A stretch of DNA of 64,000 nucleotides, taken from NCBI GenBank assembly GCA_038030265.1, contig CM075937.1, positions 7,564,001-7,628,000 of the forward strand, in the 5' to 3' direction. Position 1 is the first letter of the stretch. Each line of letters begins with the position of its first letter. Made by a program: the position numbers and the translations under genes. The DNA is from Corythucha ciliata (taxonomy: Eukaryota > Arthropoda > Insecta > Hemiptera > Tingidae). The notes beneath the pieces are model-generated. The model was not told the origin of the DNA. It was given only the letters and a program-made list of their open reading frames with translations, and ran no database searches. Positions 23,501 to 34,056 of the stretch are shown here, in pieces.

Positions 23501-24180
23501 CGCGCCCTTAGTTTGGGCGCCCATATTGTGATTTCCGACAAAATTATTTTCTGTTTAGTTTCTGCAGGGGGGGGGGAGAAATCCACCTTTCATACTGTGA
23601 GTTTTTGACTAATTTCTGACTTTGAGCAGTGGGTGGGGGTGGTTGAGACCTCGGTGTTCCGTGTCTCAGTTCGCTAGCATTGTGGGATTTTCAGTAGCGG
23701 AATTCAACCCCAGGCCCGCTTTTTGTTTTAATCGTTAATTTTTTCAGAAAATTCGGCAATTTTGGCCATTTTAACAGAAATTTTTACCACGAGAACTGAC
23801 AATTTTTTGCCTCTATAAAATTGAAATTTTTCCAGTAATAATAAGCAAAAACGTCCTCCCAACCCTCAGAATCTGGGACATCGGTGTGAAAACTGTGAAT
23901 TTTCGTCGTAGAAACACTATTTTCGACTGTATGACACCGATTTGCCCCCCCCCCACCCCACCCGTCACAACACAGCTCCGACGAAGACTGTAAATTAAAC
24001 TCCCAAAATTCTGATTTTCGGCACCAGGCTCACTTTGAAACTAATACGTCTCGGTGCGAGGGTTTTCTCCACCCCACACCCCTTGCACCACCAACCACCT
24101 TCTTTCTCAGTCACTCTCTTCCCTCGGCATCGAACACAATTTTTTTTTGGTTTTTTCCAATGATTAAAACCCCTTTAATC
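23500..24180. other. Intron upstream of E6
   Basis: No ZnF pattern and no repeat family recognised. Pyrimidine-rich near the 3' end, leading to the E6 acceptor. Confidence 0.4.
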
Positions 24181-24190
24181 CTCTTTCCAG

Positions 24191-24411
24191 TTGATCTCAC
24201 CGGTACACCAACGTATCCGCCATTTCTGTGCTTGTCCTGCGGAAAACAGTTCAACACGAAAGCCTATTTGACTGTTCACCAGAAAGTGCGTTGCGGCAAA
24301 GAGAAAAGCTTCTCGTGCAACCTGTGCAATTATCAAACTCATTGGAAAACTCATTTGAAACGACACTTGGCCACCAGGCATAAGATGCTTCTGGATAGGC
24401 TGCCGTTTTGA
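24191..24411 (+). CDS. lola-like terminal exon E6, C2HC + C2H2 fingers
   Basis: The CTCTTTCCAG acceptor ends at 24190. A leader of about 14 residues (DLTGTPTYPP) precedes finger 1, CLSCGKQF...HQKVRC. The linker is GKEKSFS. Finger 2 is CNLCNYQTHWKTHLKRHLATRH. A short tail (KMLLDRLPF) ends at TGA. It resumes the array after the long repeat-filled gap. Its second finger is of the YQTHWK/YKSYWK type shared with E7, which suggests an old tandem duplication between these two. Confidence 0.9.
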
Positions 24412-24699
24412 AACATTTTTGTATTTCATATTTATTTGGTTGGTGTTGAATTATTCGATTATTTAATACAAAGTATTGCATTTCAGTCTGTTATTTTCAG
24501 CTTGATAAGTAATTAAAGAGCGTGTGCACTATGACTGCGCAGCCCTGCGCACTATGACTCCGCAAACAGCCTGTTTTTGAATAACTGTTCTGGTTCCAAA
24601 GCCAACTAACGCTTGTTTATCTCTCTTACTCTCTCCTTCTCCCTCCCCTTTTTTTTATCCGTTTTTTTTTTTCTGGTGATTTCCGTCGCCTACAAACAG

Positions 24700-24914
24700 C
24701 CTCGTCGCAATGGGCCTGCAACTGTGGCAAAGTGTTCAACTCGAAGCGATATTTTCAACAGCACAAAAAATGGCAGTGTGGGAACAATCCTTGCTTTGCG
24801 TGCCAAATCTGCGACTACAAGTCCTATTGGAAAACTAATTTTAAAAGGCACATGTTATCTAAACACGCTCATGTTTTTGTCGGTTCGACACTGTTCCAAA
24901 ATGGTTTTCTTTAG
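24700..24914 (+). CDS. lola-like terminal exon E7, C2HC + C2H2 fingers
   Basis: The acceptor TACAAACAG ends at 24699; the pyrimidine tract lies about 25 bp further upstream. ASSQWACNCGKVF opens finger 1, now with one residue between the first Cys pair (C-x-C), the form that dominates from here on. The HKKWQC end, linker GNNPCFA and finger 2 CQICDYKSYWKTNFKRH follow. A hydrophobic tail of about 16 residues ends at TAG. AATAAA is at 24946-24951. Confidence 0.9.
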
Positions 24915-25230
24915 TTTTTTTTTTTTTTTTTCATGTGTTTGTGACAATAAACTTATTTTTTATCTCGTAATGGCTTTCGTTACTATTTCCGCTCTTTAAT
25001 TGACTGTTCTTTTTGAATCATAACCAGTAAGTTCGTCCAAAACCCACTGATTTCGAAAATAATTATGATTTTTTTCTGATTTCAGACTCTTTTTGTGGTT
25101 CATTAATTGGAACGATCACTTGCGCTTAGTCGAATAATTTTCATTTATATCGTTAAGATTTAGGTTATTCCAGTTTGAGACCACCGTACTAATTATCTCC
25201 TTCTCTTCCACTTATCATTTGTAGGGAAAC

Positions 25231-25510
25231 TTGGGGATTGCGTCGAAATCAACATTGGAACAAAGAATCGCCCGACTCGTCTCCGAAAATGTTCGGCTTG
25301 TGAATTTACCTCAAAGAACGAGGGAGAGTTTCTGGAACACGAGAGTAGTCACATCTCCTATTTGGCGCACCGTATCGTCACTCGTTCCCAACCGCGAGGT
25401 ACGTGTTGGTTCGGTTGGTGAGTAGGGGCGGTAGAATTACCAGAATTTATTTGACTGTTGGTGTCCCATAGGTTCCAAGCACCGTTTCGTCAGTCCGTCC
25501 CAACCGCTAA
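25231..25510 (+). other. Duplicated 5' splice-site cassette, candidate non-finger exons
   Basis: Two similar segments, near 25365-25405 and 25470-25515, share GCACCGT-T-TCGTCA and CCCAACCGC. Each ends in a strong donor-like sequence (GAGGTACGTG and TAAGTAAGTG), and each is preceded by an AG acceptor (TTTGTAG near 25224; CCCATAG near 25471). The open frame of 64 codons at 25231-25425 has no recognisable domain. They may be small internal exons feeding E8, or decayed exons. Confidence 0.3.
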
Positions 25511-25614
25511 GTAAGTGAGGAAGGGCCCGTGGAGAGCCTTGGAAAACTTCACTCGCCCACTTTTTATTTTATTTATTTATTTACCGTCCATTCATTTTGG
25601 TGGCGTCTCAATAG

Positions 25615-25808
25615 ATGACAAGCCGTACAGCTGTCCAAAGTGTGACAGACGTTACAAATGTTTCAAGTCGATGAAACACCATTTGCTACGTGAATGCGGC
25701 CGTATGCCTCAAGTTTGTGACTGTGGATTATTCAGAACGTTCCGGCCTAAAGACTTCCGGAAACACTATAAGAAGTGTTCTCGCAGAAGGCGAGAACGAG
25801 AAGAAAAG
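25615..25808 (+). CDS. lola-like exon E8a, divergent finger pair, first of two exons
   Basis: The acceptor TCAATAG ends at 25614, phase 1. Finger 1 is CPKCDRRYKCFKSMKHHLLREC, keeping the C-x2-C...H-x4-C plan. The second unit is CDCGLFRTF...RKHYKKC, a C-x-C...H-x3-C form instead of the usual C2H2, so its ligand set is unusual. The exon ends in a basic RRREREEK run at a GTGAAG donor after a complete codon (phase 0). E8b continues in frame. Confidence 0.78.
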
Positions 25809-25870
25809 GTGAAGATTTCATCGTTGGAAAAATTCCATTTTATTTAAAACAATTTTTTCATCTTATTCAG

Positions 25871-26122
25871 TTACGGCGAGAACTTTCTCAACCACACAAA
25901 ACGACACCTTCCAAAGTGACGCCTCCCAAAGCGGTATCTCCCAAAGTGGAGAAGGTTGAAAGTACCATTGGAGTGACCACTAGGCGTCAAGCAAACAATG
26001 CGGAAGTGATCGTAATTGACGAAGTAAAGGAGGAGCCTAGGTCGGCAAGCCCGATCGCTTCAACATCAAACCACCAGATGACAACTACAACACACTCAAG
26101 TAAACGTTCGGTCAGATTTTAA
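25871..26122 (+). CDS. E8b, terminal tail exon of the E8 isoform
   Basis: The TCTTATTCAG acceptor ends at 25870; phase 0 matches E8a. 83 residues with no fingers: a TPSK/TPPK/SPK repeated Thr-Pro and Ser-Pro basic segment, then VIVIDEVKEEP. The latter contains a candidate SUMO-interacting motif (VIVID) overlapping a candidate SUMO site (VKEE). A Ser/Thr-rich end and TAA follow. Disordered and probably regulatory; that is inferred from composition only. Confidence 0.72.
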   Translation, partial: LRRELSQPHKTTPSKVTPPKAVSPKVEKVESTIGVTTRRQANNAEVIVIDEVKEEPRSASPIASTSNHQMTTTTHSSKRSVRF

Positions 26123-26880
26123 AACGAGTGAACACTGCGCGTGCGCATGTCCTTAAATTGTCTCATTTCTTCCCTCGAATCAAGTTCATCTCTCTGGAGA
26201 CCGATAGGGTTCTAGCCCCCCCCCCCACCCCACACGTGTCGTAAAAACTGGAATGTAGCTCAAAAACCTGGTAATTGGGCTGCAGAATCCGATTGGCGAG
26301 GCGCCGAAAACTCCAGGGAATAGCAAAGGCGCAGGTGGTTGCGTCTCGTTTGTTACTGGTCTTAGCCGGGAGAGACCGCGACAAAGCCCCCAGAATCGCA
26401 AAAAACAGCGACTCTGCGCCCCAAAACTATCGAATTTTCCCAAAAAACTGGCAATTCCATTGGCATGATGATGAAAGTTGCAGGCCGGATAGATTTTTTT
26501 TCTCTCTCCGCAACATTGCAATTTGGGCTACGTCAACCGGACTTTCACCCGTTCTCGAGAAACTGGAAACTTCGACGGTAGAATCAATATGGTGGGCGGG
26601 GGGGGGGAGTTTTAACTGAAACAGGCTGCAATCATTCATTATTCGGATTCGGGTTTGACCTATGCTGTGGTTCGACCTCAGCTGTGGTTTGACCTTTTTT
26701 TGGTTGGACCTTGGCAGTGGTTCGACCATTGCTATGATTGGCCATTGGTTGTGGTTCGGCCTTGGTTGTTGTCGGAACTTTACTGTGGTAGGAACGTCAC
26801 TGTGATTTTACTTTTGCTGTGGTAGGAGCCTTGCTTTGGCAAGATTTTTACTCATTACGAAAAAGTATTTTCGGGGGGGT
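26123..26880. repeat. Intronic sequence with a short single arm of the 17-bp family
   Basis: Bases 26640-26860 contain GCTGTGGTTCGACC, GGCAGTGGTTCGACC and related words, one arm of the 17-bp unit that builds the foldback elements downstream. The rest shows no gene. Confidence 0.45.
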
Positions 26881-28400
26881 TCGCCCGCATGAAAACAAAA
26901 ACAAAAAAATGTCGCGCACTATATCCATTTTGCTTGATCTCTCACTTTGAATATGATTTTACATGTTTAGCTTACTATAGAACCAATTTGATGGTTTTTT
27001 ATCGCAAAAAAAACAACCAATTTCACCGGATTTGCTTTTTAAAAAATAGAGTAATTTTTTAGAATTTGCCCTGTAAAACAGCAATTTCATGGATGTTGGT
27101 AACAAAAGTCCATATCGAGGGTTTCGCTTTCCAAAAAAATGAGAAATTTCGTTGGATTTGCCCACTAAAAAACGAAAGTTATGCTCACTAGAAAAACAAT
27201 TTCGCTCACTTAGGACCGCTATTATTTGCCGGTGAAAAGTACAAAATTCGCTATTTTGCAGCTAAAATTGAGAAAAAGCGCTAATTCGTGGTGGGCTTTG
27301 AGAAAAATCGCTAATTAGCGGGGAAATCAAGAAAAACGCTATTTCGTGGCTAAAATTGAGGAAAATTACTAATTTGTCGATGGAGTGCTGGAAAAGCGTT
27401 GATTCGCGGTTAAAATGGGGGAATAATGGCTAATTTCGTGGACGAAATTGAAAAAAAAAAAAAACTGTTAACTCGCAGAGACAAATGAAAATAATCACTA
27501 ATTCTTGTGAAAGTCAAGATAATCGCTAATTCACGGCTAAAATTGAGAAAAACGCTGAATTCGCGGCTAAAATTAAGCATAATGCTGATTTACGCCTAAA
27601 ATCTGTGTTTTCTGAAGGCAACATTGAGGCTAAAACTGAGATAAAGCGCTAGTTTGTAGCTAATAGTCTAATAAAATAGCTAATGTTTAGAATAATGATG
27701 AAAAAAACCTCTAATTCCCGGCTAATATTGAGAGAAAGCATTAATTTGCCCGGCTAAGAGTAACTCTTAACTCACAACTCAACTTGAGAAAAACTGCTAT
27801 AATTCGCTGCTGAAAAGTAAAAAAAAACGCTAATTCGCGGCTGAAATTGAGAAAAATAACTAATTCGCGGTTGAATTGCCCGAAAGAACGCCAATTCGAG
27901 GGGATAATCGAGATAAATTGTTAATTCGTAAATGACATTCAGAGCTAATTGAGGCTAATTTCGCGTTAAAGTTTTGAAATACGATAATTCGCGGATACCA
28001 AAAGAAAAAGTCACCAACTCACAGTTAAAATTGAGCAAAACGCAAAATATGCGGCTAAAGTTGAGAAAATCGCCAATTCACGGTGGGCTTTGACAAAAAT
28101 TGCTAATTAGTGGGGTAAAGTTACTAATTCGTGGTTTAAAGGGCAGAAAAAGCGCTAATTCGCAAATACAATGCAAAATTCCAATTGATGGGTAAAATTG
28201 AGAGTACGCCAATTCGCGGCTTCCGAATTTGTGGCTAGAATTGTGAAAAACGTTACTTGCGGCTAAAATTGACAGAAAGCGCTCATTCGTGGCTAAAATT
28301 TATAAAATCGCTAATTAGCGGTTTAAATTTAGCATAATCGCTAATTGGCGGATATAGTGTAGAAATAGCGCTAATTCTCTAATTCGCTAATGAAAGCCTT
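26880..28400. repeat. Satellite families B-like (26880-27200) and A (27200-28400)
   Basis: The left part has ATTTCGTTGGATTTGCCC-like words. From about 27200, GCTAATTCGCGGCTAAAATT and GAGAAAAACGCTAATTCG repeat at about 29 bp, in the orientation opposite to the array at 1095-3200. No coding exon. Confidence 0.7.
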
Positions 28401-28424
28401 AAATGACGGTTTTTTTTTCATACA

Positions 28425-28612
28425 CAGGTGGTTTCACATGCGGCGTGGTTTTTGATGCCGGTTCAAAGCCGCGTATACTTTCAAACACGCGCGGTATTAT
28501 GTGCGGCTCCGTGGGAAAGCGGAGCCACGCATCACGCGGCTCCCGTGTACAATACGCGGATTGTACGCGGGAGCCGCGTGATACGGCGTAATTTGTGAAA
28601 CGAGCCTTATAA
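28425..28612. mobile_element. GC-rich MITE-like element
   Basis: A GC-rich island of about 185 bp in AT-rich surroundings. Its ends correspond inversely (GGTTTCACATGCGGCG against CGGCGTAATTTGTGAAAC), and it holds internal palindromes such as GCGGCTCCGTGGGAAAGCGG and CGCGGCTCCCGTGTAC. Noncoding. Confidence 0.55.
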
Positions 28613-28792
28613 TGAAAATAATGTCCTTTCAACCCTCTCGATATAACCTCTCGCTATTAAAAAAAAACTCGCGTGAATCTAGTGTAGTCTGTACCCACCG
28701 ATTTCACTTTTTCGAGGTTCTCATATATTTTTTATATTTATATTTATTACATATTGTTTTCAAATCACCATTTCTTGTGTGTTTTACATTAG

Positions 28793-29074
28793 GTGCAACC
28801 TCAGACGAGAAACGTTTGAAAGAAGTGTGTCCAAAACAAAATTTAAAGCCTCTTCAACGAGCATACGATGTACGCCAACAGATTTCCAAAAGTCTACGTA
28901 AACTTGAAACGAGCCGTCCTCAGCAGAGAGAAGTTCGCCGGACCGATCCACTTGATTCATTCGATCAAGAAGAGAGGGTGGAAATCAAGTGTGAAAACGA
29001 CGCCGTCGGCTCTATAAAACCCGTTGAAATCAATAAATTGATGGAGAAGAGCAATACGATAACAAGCGGTCGAC
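28793..29074 (+). CDS. lola-like exon E9a, finger-free leader of a four-exon isoform
   Basis: The ACATTAG acceptor ends at 28792, phase 1. 94 residues without Cys/His fingers: a charged, predicted helical Gln/Arg/Lys-rich stretch near residues 15-55 and an acidic segment EERVEIKCEND, which contains a candidate SUMO site (IKCE). The exon ends phase 1 at a GTATGT donor, so it could be skipped without changing frame: E9b also accepts phase 1. Confidence 0.72.
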
Positions 29075-29163
29075 GTATGTCTCAGTTTTTTTTTGTTTTT
29101 TTACTAATTTCGTGCGTTCTCCAATTTAACGATTTTTTTTTATTTAAAAAAAAAATGGAATAG

Positions 29164-29333
29164 CTCGTCCCCATTCTTGTGACATTTGTGGCCAAAGATT
29201 CTCTCTTATGCGTCCTTTGAACATGCACCGTGAAGCCTGTGAAAAAGGAGATTTTACGTGCTCCTTTTGCTCATTTTGTACGGTCAGACGATCCAATTTA
29301 ATCATGCATCTCATGATGAAACATGGGCGGACG
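29164..29333 (+). CDS. lola-like exon E9b, C2HC + C2H2 fingers
   Basis: The acceptor GGAATAG ends at 29163, phase 1; its upstream tract is A-rich and therefore weak. Finger 1 is CDICGQRFS...HREAC; the linker is EKGDFT; finger 2 is CSFCSFCTVRRSNLIMHLMMKH. The reading frame continues into a phase-0 GTTAGT donor directly after the fingers. Unlike most units, the fingers are therefore followed by further exons. Confidence 0.78.
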
Positions 29334-29416
29334 GTTAGTTTTGTTTTAAAGGGTTTTTTGTTTTTTTTTAAAAAGTTAAACATTGCCTATTTTTTTTTTT
29401 TTTTTTTTCATTTTAG

Positions 29417-29506
29417 AAGGACAGCCCTTTTCTTCGCTGCATGAGATGTGACAGAGCCTGTGACCGGCGCACGTTGCAACACCACAAATGCTCCTCCGCT
29501 AGAAAG
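29417..29506 (+). CDS. E9c, short exon with a half finger
   Basis: The CATTTTAG acceptor ends at 29416, phase 0. 30 residues including CMRCDRACDRRTLQHHKC: a C-x2-C followed by HH-x-C, like a shortened or partial third finger. It ends AGAAAG at a GTCTTA donor, phase 0. If the donor is not used, the frame runs on for about 30 codons into a stop. Confidence 0.62.
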
Positions 29507-29595
29507 GTCTTAGAGCGAGGGAGGGTTGAGGGGAGAACAGCCTCTCGTTTCATGCGAGAAAAACAAAAATTAACTCATTTTATTCAATCACACAG

Positions 29596-29796
29596 GGCCT
29601 ACCTTTGGACGCAGCTGTAAGGCGTGAATCGCAGAAAATAAATGAGTCACCCGTGACAGTGGTGGTGGAAACCGATAGGCTGGACGCCATAAGTGAGACG
29701 GAAAATCGCCTGTTGGGCGGTGTGGTCAAGACAATGGACGGGACTAAAAACTTCACCCCAGAGGAGATTTCTCCCGGTGTTGTTATTCTTTCTTAA
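29596..29796 (+). CDS. E9d, terminal tail exon of the E9 isoform
   Basis: The CACACAG acceptor ends at 29595; phase 0 matches E9c. 66 residues, finger-free and moderately acidic, ending SPGVVILS, a hydrophobic Val/Ile cluster that could be a SUMO-interacting motif. TAA is followed by AATAAA at 29923-29928. A tail after the fingers is shared in style with E8b and E15b. Confidence 0.65.
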   Translation, partial: GLPLDAAVRRESQKINESPVTVVVETDRLDAISETENRLLGGVVKTMDGTKNFTPEEISPGVVILS

Positions 29797-30147
29797 TTTG
29801 TTTTCGTTATTTTTTTTATTTTGTCCGTTACATTTTATCCGCTTTCCCAGTTTTAATCATTGTAAAAGTTGATTACCAGATTTATTGATTATTTTCTTAG
29901 TTTATAGTTATGACCGTTTCGAAATAAAAGCTACCATCTTTTCAAGTATCATGAGGCACGCCCTTCTTACGGTGAAAACCTCTCCGGTCGTCGAGTTGTT
30001 GGAGCTGAATTGTCCGGTTTTTTACCTAATTCCCGGATATTTATGGTAAAAATGGTCATGGTGCAGCTCCACGAAAAGGTTTCCCCACCCCCTTTTCAGA
30101 AAAGTTGCTGCACCGATCTAGTCTACTTCTCCGTACTACTGTCCCAG

Positions 30148-30325
30148 ACCTCCTTCATTCCAGAGACGAAATAACTTAATTTCGCGTTAAAAATACTTTA
30201 ATAGAACTGGCTCAAGTACGTTACCCTGAGGTACTCCGCTTTCCTTCATTCCAGAGACGAAATAAATTAATTTCGCGTTAGAATAAAACTGGCTCAAGTA
30301 CGTTGCCCTGGGGTACTCCGCTCAA
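30148..30325 (-). pseudogene. Tandemly duplicated non-LTR reverse transcriptase fragment
   Basis: Two adjacent copies of about 88 bp share TTCCAGAGACGAAATAA and CTGGCTCAAGTACGTT. Read on the minus strand each contains GVPQGNVLEPVL, the conserved reverse-transcriptase motif of jockey/I-type LINEs. Nothing else of the element is recognisable. Both copies are intronic and opposite to the array. Confidence 0.6.
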
Positions 30326-30380
30326 TCAAACATGTGACCAGTCCTTCTTATCATTATTTATTTATTTTTTTTTTTTTCAG

Positions 30381-30565
30381 ATAGTCACCGCTGTGAATGC
30401 GGTAAAATTTTCAATTCAAAATCCTACTATTACAGGCATAAGAAATGGCAATGTAATCAAGAACAGAAATGTAATTGCGACCAGTACACGTTTCACACCT
30501 TTTGGAAAAGCAAACTCAAAGAGCATATAATTTCTAAACATAGCGGAATTAAACTGCCATTTTAA
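30381..30565 (+). CDS. lola-like terminal exon E10, finger 2 with a lost cysteine
   Basis: The acceptor follows a T-run (TTTTTTTCAG ending 30380). Finger 1 is intact: CECGKIFNSKSYYYRHKKWQC. In finger 2, read as CDQYTFHTFWKSKLKEHIISKH, the position of the second Cys is Tyr (TAC instead of TGC). An additional Cys lies two residues before the first. The usual PRF is replaced by EQK. Finger 2 may therefore not bind zinc normally. The frame is otherwise open to TAA, with AATAAA at 30581-30586. Confidence 0.82.
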
Positions 30566-30762
30566 CTCTGACTTCACCGTAATAAACGACTTTTTTCTCT
30601 CTTTCTGCTTAACTGGAATACCGTGTTTGTGTGTGTGAAAGGGGGGAGGGTCCTGAAACTTCAATTTTACTTCCAACATTCTTTTAATCGCTCTTTCCAT
30701 TTCCTTATTTCACTTTTAATTAGTTTTATTTAAGGTAAAACTGCCCTTTAATTACTTTCCAG

Positions 30763-30968
30763 GTTCTTCGACTAATTCACTCATATGTTCGTGCGGTCGG
30801 CGTTTTAACAATATCGACAGTCTCCGCCATCATAAACGTTACAAATGCGGTAGGGACCCGCAGTTTTTGTGCGAAATGTGCGACTATAAGTCACATTATA
30901 AGTCAAATTTAAAGTCACATTTTCTGAATCATCACGTTGACAAAAAGAAGCAGCCGTTTAAATATTAA
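30763..30968 (+). CDS. lola-like terminal exon E11, C2HC + C2H2 fingers
   Basis: The acceptor ACTTTCCAG ends at 30762. A Ser/Thr/Asn leader (SSTNSLI) precedes finger 1, CSCGRRFNNIDSLRHHKRYKC. The linker is GRDPQFL. Finger 2 is CEMCDYKSHYKSNLKSHFLNHH. A Lys-rich tail (KKKQPFKY) ends at TAA. It has GRRF in finger 1 like class B, but a class A linker. Confidence 0.9.
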
Positions 30969-31077
30969 TTTAATTCGATTTTTTTTCAATAATTCGTTAT
31001 AGAATTTTTGTTTTTATTTGCTCAATACGCTTCAGAACTAAATTTTATTTTGTATTTCAATTATGTACAACGTGTAT

Positions 31078-31108
<31 letters not shown>

Positions 31109-31750
31109 CTTCTTTTTTAATAATGACGATCTTCACTTTTCTGTACTAAGCAATTTTCTACTCCCTCCCCCCTAGCCCCCGAATGGGATTGTAAGTATTA
31201 TTTTTATTTCGAATTAAGTTGTTTTGTATCATATTTTTGATATTATCGTCTCTTTTCAGGTGGTAAAATTCATCCACACCGTTCACCGTTGGCACTCCGA
31301 TCGGCGGCGGTGGTCGTGATTTAAGTGGCAAGGTGGAGGGATTAAAAAAAGCTTGCTCGGCATTGTAAACGTGACTGGCCCTGTACAAAGGCACGGTGGT
31401 GGTGGGTGTAGGGGGAGGGGTGACAGGCACTGGGCAGATCCGTCTGTTCGCATTCCAATCCAATTTTTCATCAATAATAAACTGTATATTCGTCGAGGTT
31501 GGGTTTTGTACTTTGTCGATTTGATTTGTCAGTCTCTCCCCCCCCTCTCCGCCCAACAGTAGGCCAGAATTCGCCTCAAGCAACACAACCTCCCTCCCCC
31601 CTTCCCCCTCCCCCTTCCCTGCTTGGTGGTGATTTCCAGGGAGTCATTTTAGACCCAAATATTCGCTCTAACTCTGGTTAGAGCTCCCCCCCCCCCTCTA
31701 ATAGAATAATGTCGCAATAACGGGGTGTTGCAAGAATCGATTACCGATAC
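30969..31750. other. Intron, long T-run, no confident exon
   Basis: A run of about 30 T at about 31079-31108. Two AG acceptors (near 31176 and 31260) open short frames without Cys/His patterns. An antisense open frame of 142 codons here is Pro/Thr-rich and unlike any family known to me. No gene called. Confidence 0.4.
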
Positions 31751-33240
31751 CCGAAACAGACAGATTTCGCGACTCCCCCCCCCAACCAATTTCGCGGGTT
31801 CCCAACTCCCAAAAGGACCAATTTCACAATTGGGGTCAAAAGGTCCAATTTCGTGTGGTTCAATCTCCCGAAAATCTAATTTCGCGGCGTTTCTCAGGCC
31901 CAAAAACCCAATTCGCGGGTTTCATTTATTTAAAAAAAAAAAAACAATTTGTGTGGGTCTGACTCCTGAAAAAAATAAGTTTCGGGGTTTCCACGCCCGA
32001 AATGACTATTTCGCAATTTGGGTCTCAAAAGGACCAATTTTGCGAGGTCCACTCACCCAAAAACCCAATTTCGCGGGGTTCACATGCCCAAAATCCAATT
32101 TTTGCGGGTTGCCCGCCTTTAAAAACTAATTAGCGTGGTTACGACTTGTGAAAAAAAAAAAAGGTTTCGAGGTTCCTACGCACAAAAGGTCCAATTTTGC
32201 GACATCACACTCCAAAAACCCAATTCCGTGGGGTTGACACACCCAAAATCCCAATTTCGCGGGTTCGAAAATCCAAAATCTCAGCTTCGTGGAGTTCACA
32301 CGCCCTAAATCCAATGTCGCGGGGTTCGCTCCTCGACAAAATGAGCAAAAACGTTTTGGGGTTCGCACGCCCATAAGCCCAATTTCATGGGTTCTGCTCT
32401 TTGAACAAAGCAAGCTCTCGGGGGTGGGCTCTTCAAAATAGTGATAAAATTCTGAAAAAAAAACTCGATATTGCTGCTTCGCTTCCATTAAAAAATGAAT
32501 TTCGCGAATATTCCAAGCTCATAGAACCAATTTTGCGAGGTTTACACGTACAAAAAACCAATTTTGCGGGATTCCCACGCCTAAAAAACAACTTTCGGGG
32601 GCCCGTGGCTGTTGGAAAAAAACAAATTCCGGGGTGGGGGGGGGGGGTTCGCACTGATACCGATTTCGGCTTTTTTCCACATCCAAAAATCAATTGTGTG
32701 GGTTGGCCTCTTTAAGAAACCAATTTCGTGGGGTCGACTCATTAAAAACCAAATTTCGCCTGGTTTCACGTCCATAAACCAATTTTGCAGGTTTGCCTCC
32801 GAAACCAATTTCGTGGGTTTGACTTTTTAAAAACCCCAATTTCGCCTGGTTTCTTCCACGTCCAAAAACCATCATGCCTATTGCGCGTTGTCCTCATTAA
32901 TAAACCAATTTTGTGGGTTGACCTCTTTAAGAAACCAAGTGCGTGGGGTTGACCCCCATCCAAAATCAAATTTCGCCTGGTTTCCACGTCCAAAAACCAA
33001 TTTTGCGGGTTGGCCTCCGAAACCAATTTCGTGGGGTTGACTCTTTAAAAAACCAAATTTCGCCTGGTTTCCACGTCTAAAAACCAATTTTTCGAGTTGG
33101 CCTCTTTTAAGAAACCAATGGGGTTGATTCTTCGAAAACCCAAATCGCCTAGTTCCCACGTCCAAAAACCAATTTTGGACCTTTTTAAGAAACCAATTAT
33201 GTGTGGTTGACTCTTCAAAAACCCAATTTTACCTGATTTT
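31750..33240. repeat. Satellite family B, best-preserved array
   Basis: Regular copies of CCAATTTCGCGGGTTC(G/A)CACGCCCAAAA-type units, about 33 bp, drifting at 32690-33230 to a higher-order form of about 95-105 bp (CCTGGTTTCCACGTCCAAAA, then GGCCTC...GAAACCAATTTCGTGG). Short open frames are repeat artefacts. Confidence 0.8.
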
Positions 33241-33241
33241 C

Positions 33242-33400
33242 ACGTCCTAGGTGAACGCTTATTTTTGATAGATGCAACCCTCGAAATTAAACTTTTTCTT
33301 ATAGAGCAATTCCGTTGAAAAAAAAAAAACAAACAAACAAATTTAATTTTGCGCTTAAATATCATTCCCACTTCTGATGAAAACCTAATTTGGCGGGTTT
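33242..33400 (+). pseudogene. Decayed copy of the E12 exon end and 3' UTR
   Basis: GAACGCTTATTTTTGATAGATGCAACCCT here matches the end of E12 and its UTR at about 34285-34310. The match continues through AAACTTTTT-TATAGAGCAATTCC (compare 34338-34362). No finger-coding part remains upstream, where family B satellite abuts. Confidence 0.65.
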
Positions 33401-34056
33401 TGCTCTTAAAAAGAATATAAATATGTATAATAATTTCGTGGGTTCGTTTCTTCAACAGAGTAATTCCGCGATTAAAAATACCGATATGGATGATGGGGGG
33501 GGGGTCTTAATTAACTTATTTTGGATCCGCCTCTCTGCATAATTGGAATCCCCTCCTTCTCAGTTTTCTCTATTATTATTTCCGGGATGGTAAACTGTCA
33601 CCGTTATCGAAGGCATCGCGTGGATGTTCAGGACGCTTTTGGCTTGTCTGGTGAATGAGAATCGAATGAAGCGCAATCTCCCCCCCCCCTGTCCCCACCT
33701 ATTGCCTTGCACTATATTTTTCGCTTGTGCTTATTTCACAAATCTGTATTATACGAAACTAAAATATATTTTGTAAATAAAAGGTACGAATTCTCCTTAA
33801 TTTTAATTAGTCTTTTCTCAACTTTCTTTTCACTTTTTTCCTGTTTCTTTCTTCCTCTTTCTTTATCACTATTTTATAATTCTTTTACTTTTTATAACAT
33901 TATCTGGCCTCACATATTTTTTTTTTTTGTTTCTCTGTTTTCGCTCCCGATCTTCTCATACAACAAATTGTTGATGAAAACATTAATAATGTTTAAAAAC
34001 AAATAAAACCACAATAATCATAACAATGAAAAAAAAAACAACAACAACAACTAAAG

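Noticed and set aside
31176..31330. Two AG acceptors followed by short frames, considered as extra terminal exons
   Set aside because: No Cys/His pattern, and the downstream peptides are short and featureless.
31158..31586. Antisense Pro/Thr-rich open frame of 142 codons
   Set aside because: No recognisable domain or splice context; composition follows local C/T-rich repeats.
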